From CALKCV01 sp964609515 (lineage in GTDB: Bacteria > Cyanobacteriota > Cyanobacteriia > Cyanobacteriales > Microcoleaceae): a stretch of DNA of 64,000 nt. Where the stretch lies: positions 51,120 through 115,119 of the forward strand of contig CAZSTZ010000002.1 in the NCBI GenBank assembly GCA_964609515.1, in the 5' to 3' direction. The notes below the pieces were generated by a model that was not told where the DNA came from, did no database searches, and saw only the letters and a program-made list of their open reading frames with translations. Numbering within the stretch: the first letter of the stretch is position 1; each line of letters starts with the position of its first letter. Positions 58,221-64,000 of this stretch are shown here, one piece after another. A program made the position numbers and the translations under genes.

Positions 58221-58226
58221 TTAATA

Positions 58227-59045
58227 TCAATTCTTAATCCCAGTAGAAGCGATACCCTGAAGAAACTGTCGCTGCCCCACCAAAAATAAAATTACCACCG
58301 GAACAGTCGCAATTATCGCCGCCGCCATTAACAATTCCCAACTGCTGGTAAACTGTTGTTGAAACTCGGCCAACGCTAACTGTACCGTTTTCAATTCCGG
58401 TCTAGTGGTAAATACTAAAGGTTTAAATAAATCGTTCCATTCCCCGATAAAAGTCAACAAAAATAAAGTAACTAAAGCCGGTCTTGCTAAAGGTAAAATT
58501 ACCTGCCATAAAACTTGCCAGCGGTTGGCACCATCCAGGGTTGCTGCTTCTTCTAATTCTATGGGAATAGTAGTAAAATATTGACGTAAAAGAAAAATGC
58601 CAAAACCGTTAGCCGCCGTAGGTAAAATTAGAGCTAAATAAGTATTGAGTAAGTGCCCCCATTTTAAGACTAAAAATATCGGAATTACTAATAGTTGAAA
58701 AGGAATTACCAGAGTGGCAATGACTATTAATAAAACAGCTTGCCTGCCGCGAAAGCGCAGCCTGGCCAAAGCATAACCGGCCAGGGCCGAAGTAATAACT
58801 TGAGAAGCGGTCACGGCTATGGCCACTAGAGTCGAATTAGCGAAGGCCAAGAGAAACTTACCTCGCTGCCATGCCTCTCGATAGTTGACCAAAGTCGGGG
58901 CCGTTTCTGGCAGATTTCCGCCTGGGGGGGTGACGGAGGTTAGAAAAACGATCGCCAAAGGCAGCAAAACGATAAACGCCCCCAAGATTAGTAAAACCAA
59001 GCTGATTTTCTCTAAGATTTTAGGGGTGTTAACTGGTTGGGTCAT
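58227..59045 (-). CDS. Carbohydrate ABC transporter permease (MalG/UgpE type)
   Basis: A 272-residue inner-membrane protein with six predicted helices (first at residues about 12-34, VLLILGAFIVLLPLAIVFLT) and the EAA loop EEAATLDGANRWQVLWQVIL-type motif that contacts the ATPase. It is a subunit of a sugar or sugar-alcohol importer; the partner permease, binding protein and ATPase are not adjacent, so the transporter is encoded in parts. The start ATG at 59043-59045 gives MTQPVNTPKILEK. The region upstream is shared with the divergent alkane-synthesis gene. Confidence 0.9.
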   Translation of the reverse strand: MTQPVNTPKILEKISLVLLILGAFIVLLPLAIVFLTSVTPPGGNLPETAPTLVNYREAWQRGKFLLAFANSTLVAIAVTASQVITSALAGYALARLRFRGRQAVLLIVIATLVIPFQLLVIPIFLVLKWGHLLNTYLALILPTAANGFGIFLLRQYFTTIPIELEEAATLDGANRWQVLWQVILPLARPALVTLFLLTFIGEWNDLFKPLVFTTRPELKTVQLALAEFQQQFTSSWELLMAAAIIATVPVVILFLVGQRQFLQGIASTGIKN

Positions 59046-59270
59046 AAGCTATGCTGTTGTATTTGAGTTAAAAATCTAAGTGTAGCTTATCAGAAATCGG
59101 GCCCGGAGGAGTAAAGACAGAGATAACCAGAGAAATTGCGGCCAAGATACCCAATTATCCAATAAAGTAGGTAAAGTAAACTATAAGCTCAGTTCAATTT
59201 AACTAAGTTTTGCTTGGGCCATGACGTCCAAGAGCAATTGTTATAAGCTCATTTAGGAGATAACAGAGAT

Positions 59271-59966
59271 ATGCCACAGGTGGAAGCCATTCCAACCATC
59301 GATTTCCATAGCGAAACCTACAAAGATGCCTACAGCAGGATTAACGCCATCGTCATTGAGGGCGAAGAGGAGGCCCACGATAATTACGTCAAGCTGGCCG
59401 AAATGCTGCCAGATTATAAGGATGAGTTAATTAGCTTGTCCAAAATGGAAAATCGCCACAAAAAGGGATTTCAAGCCTGTGGCCGTAATCTGGCGGTAAC
59501 TCCAGATATGCAGTTTGCAAAAGAGTTTTTTGGGCAACTCCATGAAAACTTCCAAGATGCTGCTGCTGCTGGCAATATTGTTACCTGCTTGTTGATTCAG
59601 TCTTTGATTATTGAGTGTTTCGCGATCGCCGCTTACAACATTTATATCCCAGTGGCAGATCCTTTTGCCCGCAAAATCACTGAAGGGGTAGTTAAAGACG
59701 AATATATGCATCTCAATTTCGGCGAAAAGTGGCTGGGAGAAAACTTTGAAACATCCAAAAAAGAACTCCAAGAAGCCAACCGCAAAAACCTACCTTTGGT
59801 TTGGAAAATGCTCAACCAAGTCGAAAAGGATGCTCATACTTTAGAAATGGAAAAAGAAGCTTTAGTTGAGGATTTTATGATTGCCTACGGCGAAGCTTTG
59901 AGCAACATTGGCTTTAATAATGTAGAAATTATGCGGATGTCTGCCCAAGGTTTGGCAGCAGCATAA
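59271..59966 (+). CDS. ado: Aldehyde deformylating oxygenase
   Basis: A 231-residue ferritin-like di-iron enzyme. The ligand positions fit the known family: Glu32 (GEEEAHDNYV), Glu60 and His63 (MENRHKKGF), Glu115 (IIECFAIAAY), Glu144 and His147 (KDEYMHLNFG). It converts fatty aldehydes to alkanes plus formate using O2 and a reductant, the last step of cyanobacterial hydrocarbon synthesis. Its substrate comes from the acyl-ACP reductase encoded next, 93 bp downstream. TTTAGGAGATAACAGAGAT is a good ribosome site. Complete, typical length. Confidence 0.97.
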   Translation: MPQVEAIPTIDFHSETYKDAYSRINAIVIEGEEEAHDNYVKLAEMLPDYKDELISLSKMENRHKKGFQACGRNLAVTPDMQFAKEFFGQLHENFQDAAAAGNIVTCLLIQSLIIECFAIAAYNIYIPVADPFARKITEGVVKDEYMHLNFGEKWLGENFETSKKELQEANRKNLPLVWKMLNQVEKDAHTLEMEKEALVEDFMIAYGEALSNIGFNNVEIMRMSAQGLAAA

Positions 59967-59971
59967 TTATT

Positions 59972-60052
59972 TGGAGAAATGGGGAATTGCGGGGCTTCCA
60001 ATTCCCAATTCCCCATTCCCAATTCCCAATTCCCCATTTACAAAAATAACTG
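59972..60052. repeat. AATTCCC/CCCCATT heptamers between ado and aar
   Basis: GGGGAATTGCGGGGCTTCCA then about seven ATTCCCA/ATTCCCC heptamers, which can form a hairpin inside the likely operon and might lower read-through into the reductase gene. Confidence 0.8.
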
Positions 60053-60059
60053 ACAATTA

Positions 60060-61094
60060 ATGTTTGGTTTAATCGGTCATCTTACAAGTTTGGAACACGC
60101 CCAATCTGTGGCAAGAGAGCTGGGTTATCCAGAATATGCCGATCGCGGGCTGGATTTTTGGTGTAGCGCTCCTCCACAAATTGTCGATACAATTGAAGTT
60201 ACTAGCATCACGGGTCAAAAAATACAAGGCAAATATGTGGAGTCTTGCTTCCTACCAGAAATGTTAGCTAATCGCCGCATCAAAGCAGCTACTCGGAAGA
60301 TAATAAATGCAATGGCCCACGCCCAAAAAAACGGCATTGATATTACGGCTTTGGGCGGTTTTTCTTCGATTATTTTTGAGAATTTTAACTTGGAAAAGTT
60401 TAAACAAATCCGCAATATTACTCTGGAGTTTACACGTTTTACTACTGGCAATACCCACACGGCTTATATTATTTGCCGTCAGGTGGAACAAGCAGCCCAA
60501 AAGTTAGGAATAGAACTGTCAAAAGCTACTGTTGCAGTTTGCGGGGCAACGGGGGATATTGGCAGTGCAATTTGTCGCTGGTTGAATGTGAAAACAGATG
60601 TTAAAGATTTGTTGCTGGTAGCTAGAGATCGCGATCGCCTCGGTGCTTTACAAGACGAATTAGGACGGGGTAAAATCTTAGAATTAGAAGCCGCTTTGCC
60701 CCTGGCAGATATCGTGGTTTGGGTGGCGAGTATGCCGAAGGGGGTGGAAATTAACCCGGAGGTTTTGAAAAAACCTTGCCTGTTAATCGACGGCGGTTAT
60801 CCGAAAAATATGGAAACCAAGGTTAAGTCTCCAGGAGTATATGTTCTCAAGGGCGGCATCGTGGAACATTCTTTGGATATTGAGTGGAAGATTATGAAAA
60901 TAGTCAATATGGACGTTCCCGCCCGTCAGTTGTTCGCTTGTTTTGCGGAGTCGATGTTGTTGGAGTTTGAGAAAATTTATACTAATTTCTCCTGGGGCCG
61001 CAACCAGATTACTGTGGAAAAAATGGAGGATATCGGCAAGATTTCGGTCAAACACGGTTTCCGCCCTTTGATGCTGTTGCCAGAGGAGATTTAA
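60060..61094 (+). CDS. aar: Long-chain acyl-ACP reductase
   Basis: A 344-residue enzyme: MFGLIGHLTSLEHAQSVARE, FLPEMLANRRIKAATRKIIN, ITALGGFSSIIFENFN, the NADPH motif VCGATGDIGSAICRWL, and the catalytic-Cys region ARQLFACFAESMLLEFE. It reduces fatty acyl-ACP to fatty aldehyde with NADPH, feeding the oxygenase encoded just upstream. Gene order ado-aar is the usual one in cyanobacteria. No clear Shine-Dalgarno sequence precedes the ATG, which follows heptamer DNA and TGACAATTA. Confidence 0.97.
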   Translation: MFGLIGHLTSLEHAQSVARELGYPEYADRGLDFWCSAPPQIVDTIEVTSITGQKIQGKYVESCFLPEMLANRRIKAATRKIINAMAHAQKNGIDITALGGFSSIIFENFNLEKFKQIRNITLEFTRFTTGNTHTAYIICRQVEQAAQKLGIELSKATVAVCGATGDIGSAICRWLNVKTDVKDLLLVARDRDRLGALQDELGRGKILELEAALPLADIVVWVASMPKGVEINPEVLKKPCLLIDGGYPKNMETKVKSPGVYVLKGGIVEHSLDIEWKIMKIVNMDVPARQLFACFAESMLLEFEKIYTNFSWGRNQITVEKMEDIGKISVKHGFRPLMLLPEEI

Positions 61095-61103
61095 GAGAAA
61101 AAG

Positions 61104-61186
61104 ATCCCCCTCCCGTCCCCCTTAAAAAGGGGGAAGCCAGAAAAACTCAAAGTCCCCCTTTTTAAGGGGGATTTAGGGGGATCGTA
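61104..61186. repeat. CCCCCTTAAAAAGGGGG repeats after aar
   Basis: CCCGTCCCCCTTAAAAAGGG then GGAAGCC, and AGTCCCCCTTTTTAAGGGGG then ATTTAGGGGGATCG. They lie between convergent genes and can act as terminators. Confidence 0.85.
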
Positions 61187-61212
61187 TCAGTACCTCATCA
61201 GAACGAGAAACG

Positions 61213-62253
61213 CTACAAATACCCCCGACTTAAAAACGGCACCTCAACAATTTCTCCTTCCACATCTCCAACCCGCACTTTTAAACCGACGCCGCCGGCC
61301 TTTACCCGAACGTAACCCAAACCAAAATAACCGCCGTCGCTTTCGATACAACTGGTAAGTTTGCCGACTTTCTCTTCCCCTACCGTTAATATCGCCCCCG
61401 GTTCCGCATTGCCGCTAAGGCGAATGCCCCAGAGTTGTTGTTTTACTCCTTTATAAGTATTTAACCTGGCGATGGTTTCTTGACCGATGTAACAACCTTT
61501 CTCAAAAGAGATGGTTTGCCACAAACCCGCTTCGAGGGGGTTGTAATCTTCCGTGAGTTCGCTGTCTGGGGCGGGGCGACCTTGTTCTATTCTTAACTGC
61601 TGCCAGAGGCGATCGCCCATCGCCACCGCCCCCATCTCTATTAGTTTTTGCCAAACTTTAACCGCATCCGCCCCTGGAACTATTAAGGTATATCCCCCAG
61701 TTGCCAAACCGCTGCCAACGGCGAGACGAACTTCCACATCTGCCAAGTTAATTAATTTGTGGGTGGCGTGGGGTTCGCTTGCTAATGCGGTTTCGCCTAA
61801 TTTTTCCAGCAATTTATGAGATTCCGGTCCCATTAAACTAAAGATGGCATAGTCGCTACTGACATCTTTTAACGCCACTTTATCGAAAGGGAAAATATAG
61901 CGGTCTAACCATTCTAATAATTGTTGGCGGCGGTTGGGAGAAACTAATACTAAAGCAACTTCTTCGGCGATGTAAACCGTAGCTAAGTCGAGAGTACGGG
62001 CGGTGGAATTGACGAAAACGGTATCGCAGCCTTGCCCCGGTTTGAGAGATTCGATGTTATTGGTGCTTTGGTTGTGGAGGAATTTGAGGCGTTCCTCGTC
62101 GGCGAACTGCAACAGTCCCCAGTGGGAGCGATCGCAGGAGGCAACGCCGGTTTTTACTGCCTCCATCGCGGCGGCATCCTTGCCGAAACTAATAATAGTT
62201 TCACCTTCAAAAATTGCACCGTTGGTTGTTTGAAATTCGCGTAATTCTTGCAT
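61213..62253 (-). CDS. YgfZ/GcvT-like folate-binding protein
   Basis: A 346-residue member of the GcvT/YgfZ/CAF17 family: SFGKDAAAMEAVKTGVASCD, FLHNQSTNNIESLKPGQGCD, and the diagnostic Cys motif KGCYIGQETIARLNTYKGV. These tetrahydrofolate-binding proteins help the assembly or repair of certain iron-sulfur enzymes; they are not glycine-cleavage enzymes. The ATG at 62253 (MQELREF) or the one just before it at 62256 may be used. Heptamer repeats follow the start on the upstream side. Confidence 0.87.
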   Translation of the reverse strand: MQELREFQTTNGAIFEGETIISFGKDAAAMEAVKTGVASCDRSHWGLLQFADEERLKFLHNQSTNNIESLKPGQGCDTVFVNSTARTLDLATVYIAEEVALVLVSPNRRQQLLEWLDRYIFPFDKVALKDVSSDYAIFSLMGPESHKLLEKLGETALASEPHATHKLINLADVEVRLAVGSGLATGGYTLIVPGADAVKVWQKLIEMGAVAMGDRLWQQLRIEQGRPAPDSELTEDYNPLEAGLWQTISFEKGCYIGQETIARLNTYKGVKQQLWGIRLSGNAEPGAILTVGEEKVGKLTSCIESDGGYFGLGYVRVKAGGVGLKVRVGDVEGEIVEVPFLSRGYL

Positions 62254-62319
62254 CATAATTTAGGTAATGGGTAATTAACAATTAACAATTAACAATTGAC
62301 AACTGACAATTAAAAATTA

Positions 62320-62703
62320 TCAGACTTTTGGTAATTCGGCGAATAATTTTTCAATAACTTGACGAGTTTTATCTTCTAAGCGGTCCCAGTCTGCTTCTCC
62401 ATTTTCATCTATTAAACTGGTATCTATTTCTACTTCTACTTCTTCCTCTTCAGCGTGGGTTTGGCGATAATTCCTAAAGCAGATTTGATAGCAGAGTTCC
62501 CAGATATTAATGCTGACTTTTTCATCTTTATATTCCAAATCCAATCTGTATCCTGGAATGGGAGTTTGCACTTCTTTGTAAGTACCGTTCCACGCAGAAT
62601 TTTCTAAAGTTTTAGCGAGATTATCTAACAGTCTAATGAGAGAAGGCTGCATTAACATTTCGGCTTGTTCCCAAGCAGTTGTTGTTGTAATTTTGGGTTT
62701 CAT
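62320..62703 (-). CDS. Conserved cyanobacterial hypothetical protein
   Basis: A 127-residue soluble, acidic protein: TTTTAWEQAEMLMQPSLIRL, LDNLAKTLENSAWNGTYKEV, PIPGYRLDLEYKDEKVSINI, WELCYQICFRNY, and an acidic run AEEEEVEVEID followed by GEADWDRLEDKTRQVIEKLF. No known domain name can be given with confidence; the sequence has the look of a small, well-conserved cyanobacterial family. Heptamers flank both ends. Confidence 0.65.
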   Translation of the reverse strand: MKPKITTTTAWEQAEMLMQPSLIRLLDNLAKTLENSAWNGTYKEVQTPIPGYRLDLEYKDEKVSINIWELCYQICFRNYRQTHAEEEEVEVEIDTSLIDENGEADWDRLEDKTRQVIEKLFAELPKV

Positions 62704-62918
62704 CGCTTAACAATTAACAATTAACAAAAAACAAATTTGTAAAAATACTTTTTTTTGAGTAAGAGTAAGAGTATGAGTATGAGTATGAAAGGGTCAATTT
62801 GCATAATTGCAGCGTACCCTCGCAATCCCTATTAAACCCCAAAATGTACCGTTATTCAAGTTTTCATCCCGATAACGTGGCACAATAGAAAATTAAGTTG
62901 AGTTTTAAGATCGAACTA
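62704..62918. other. Spacer before trpS
   Basis: AACAATTA heptamers, then GAGTAAGAGTAAGAGTATGA with further GTATGA hexamers (62757-62788), then about 120 bp of non-repeat DNA that should carry the trpS promoter; TTCAAG...CACAATAGA lies near 62855-62890. Confidence 0.6.
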
Positions 62919-63926
62919 ATGAGCAAAAAACGCATTCTCTCTGGAGTTCAACCCACGGGCAACCTCCACCTGGGCAATTACCTCGGGGCCATTCGTAACT
63001 GGGTCGATGGCCAAGCAGAATACGACAATTATTTCTGCGTGGTGGATCTCCACGCCATTACAGTGCCCCACAACCCGGCCACTTTAGCGGCGGACACCTA
63101 CACCATAGCTGCCCTCTATCTGGCTTGCGGCATAGATTTAGAGCATTCTACCATCTTCGTCCAATCCCATATTCCGGCCCACAGCGAATTGACTTGGCTG
63201 TTAAATTGCATTACGCCTCTAAATTGGCTGACGGATATGATTCAATTTAAAGAAAAAGCGGTCAAGCAGGGAGAAAATGTCGGCACCGGTTTATTAGATT
63301 ATCCAGTGTTAATGGCGGCGGATATTTTGCTTTACGATGCGGATAAAGTTCCGGTGGGAGAAGACCAAAAACAACATCTGGAATTGACTAGGGATATTGC
63401 GGTTAGGTTCAATCATTTATTCGGTCGAGAAGAGACGATTTTAAAATTACCAGAACCTTTAATTAGACGCGAGGGGGCGAGGGTAATGAGTCTGACTGAC
63501 GGTACTAATAAAATGTCTAAATCAGATCCTTCGGAATTGAGTAGAATTAATTTATTAGACCCGCCAGAGGCAATAACAAAAAAAATCAAACGTTGTAAGA
63601 CGGACTCGGTACGCGGTTTAACTTTTGATAACCAGGAAAGACCGGAATGCAATAATTTGTTGACTCTTTATTTGCTACTTTCTGGAAAGACAAAAGAAGA
63701 GGTTGTTGCTGAGTGTGCCGATATGGGTTGGGGGCAGTTTAAACCGTTGTTGACGGAGACGGTTATTTCCGCTTTACAACCCATTCAAGAAAAATATAAA
63801 GCTGTTAGAAACGAGGAGGGTTATTTGGAGTCGGTTTTGCGAGAAGGTAGGGAAAAAGCGGGGGCGATCGCTAACGAGACTCTCGCTAAAGTTAAATCCG
63901 CTTTGGGTTATTCCAAACCTCTTTAA
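62919..63926 (+). CDS. trpS: Tryptophan-tRNA ligase
   Basis: A 335-residue class I aminoacyl-tRNA synthetase: RILSGVQPTGNLHLGNYLGA with the HIGH-type motif HLGN, the Trp-pocket region LLDYPVLMAADILLYDADKV, VGEDQKQHLELTRDIA, and the KMSKS motif in GTNKMSKSDPSE. It charges tRNA-Trp. I chose the ATG at 62919 (MSKKRILSGVQPTGN) over the TTG at 62898, since the extension is not conserved. Complete. Confidence 0.96.
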   Translation: MSKKRILSGVQPTGNLHLGNYLGAIRNWVDGQAEYDNYFCVVDLHAITVPHNPATLAADTYTIAALYLACGIDLEHSTIFVQSHIPAHSELTWLLNCITPLNWLTDMIQFKEKAVKQGENVGTGLLDYPVLMAADILLYDADKVPVGEDQKQHLELTRDIAVRFNHLFGREETILKLPEPLIRREGARVMSLTDGTNKMSKSDPSELSRINLLDPPEAITKKIKRCKTDSVRGLTFDNQERPECNNLLTLYLLLSGKTKEEVVAECADMGWGQFKPLLTETVISALQPIQEKYKAVRNEEGYLESVLREGREKAGAIANETLAKVKSALGYSKPL

Positions 63927-64000
63927 TTTCTTGGCAACAAATACTGCTGGATTATCGTCTTGTAGGACAGGCAAGGTAGTAACTTAAGAAACCCGGTTTT

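Overview
This is cyanobacterial chromosomal DNA. HIP1 (GCGATCGC) octamers occur throughout, and many genes are cyanobacterial markers: acyl-ACP reductase plus aldehyde deformylating oxygenase, DUF1830, DUF6761, an SLH/OprB porin, XisH/XisI, and a kinase/ATPase/histidine-kinase giant. The heavy load of heptamer and palindromic repeats resembles large-genome filamentous cyanobacteria; that is an inference and no species is assigned. Six runs of exactly 100 N mark scaffold gaps of unknown true length.

Layout. 0-5 kb: partial Ser/Thr kinase, a type II NADH dehydrogenase broken by a frameshift and an IS200/IS605-like insertion, and a B12/radical-SAM protein. 5-20.5 kb: DUF1830, a membrane protein, a five-PAS histidine kinase, an orphan ABC ATPase, a response regulator with an altered receiver, DUF6761 with a possible structured leader, an SLH porin, and the 1865-residue kinase/ATPase/GAF/histidine kinase. 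21-27.4 kb: a thiazole/oxazole-modified microcin (TOMM) cluster with a nitrile-hydratase-like leader precursor, a fused E1-like/YcaO cyclodehydratase, an amidohydrolase and a SagB-type dehydrogenase. 27.7-37.3 kb: HicB, iron-type alcohol dehydrogenase, a class I/II aminotransferase, a non-catalytic M16 peptidase homologue, an orphan Phd antitoxin, a CapA protein and dTDP-glucose dehydratase. 37.4-40.6 kb: a small accessory island with XisH/XisI, an unusual antitoxin-like protein, and a D12-class adenine methylase overlapping a SacI-family endonuclease. 40.7-52.8 kb: homoserine kinase, glycerophosphodiesterase, alpha/beta hydrolase, Uma2, RecQ, PhzF, an exported Mn-type superoxide dismutase, a four-helix-bundle protein, TerB, aldo/keto reductase, HNH-AP2 and RpiA. 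52.9-64 kb: a TPR/SPINDLY glycosyltransferase, a tandemly duplicated DUF5678 plus aspartic-protease module, a sugar ABC permease, the alkane pathway pair, YgfZ, a conserved small protein and TrpS.

The most notable points are: (1) the TOMM cluster with a very short Cys-Cys-ending core and no GG cleavage site; (2) two copies of a 189-bp MITE, identical by eye, in opposite orientation, each with a 10-bp target duplication inside another repeat family; (3) repeated in-frame invasion of coding sequences by intergenic repeats (porin, giant kinase, PhzF, SPINDLY, Phd antitoxin, the end of thrB); (4) the duplicated DUF5678/retropepsin-like module with its own promoter. No tRNA, rRNA or CRISPR array was seen.
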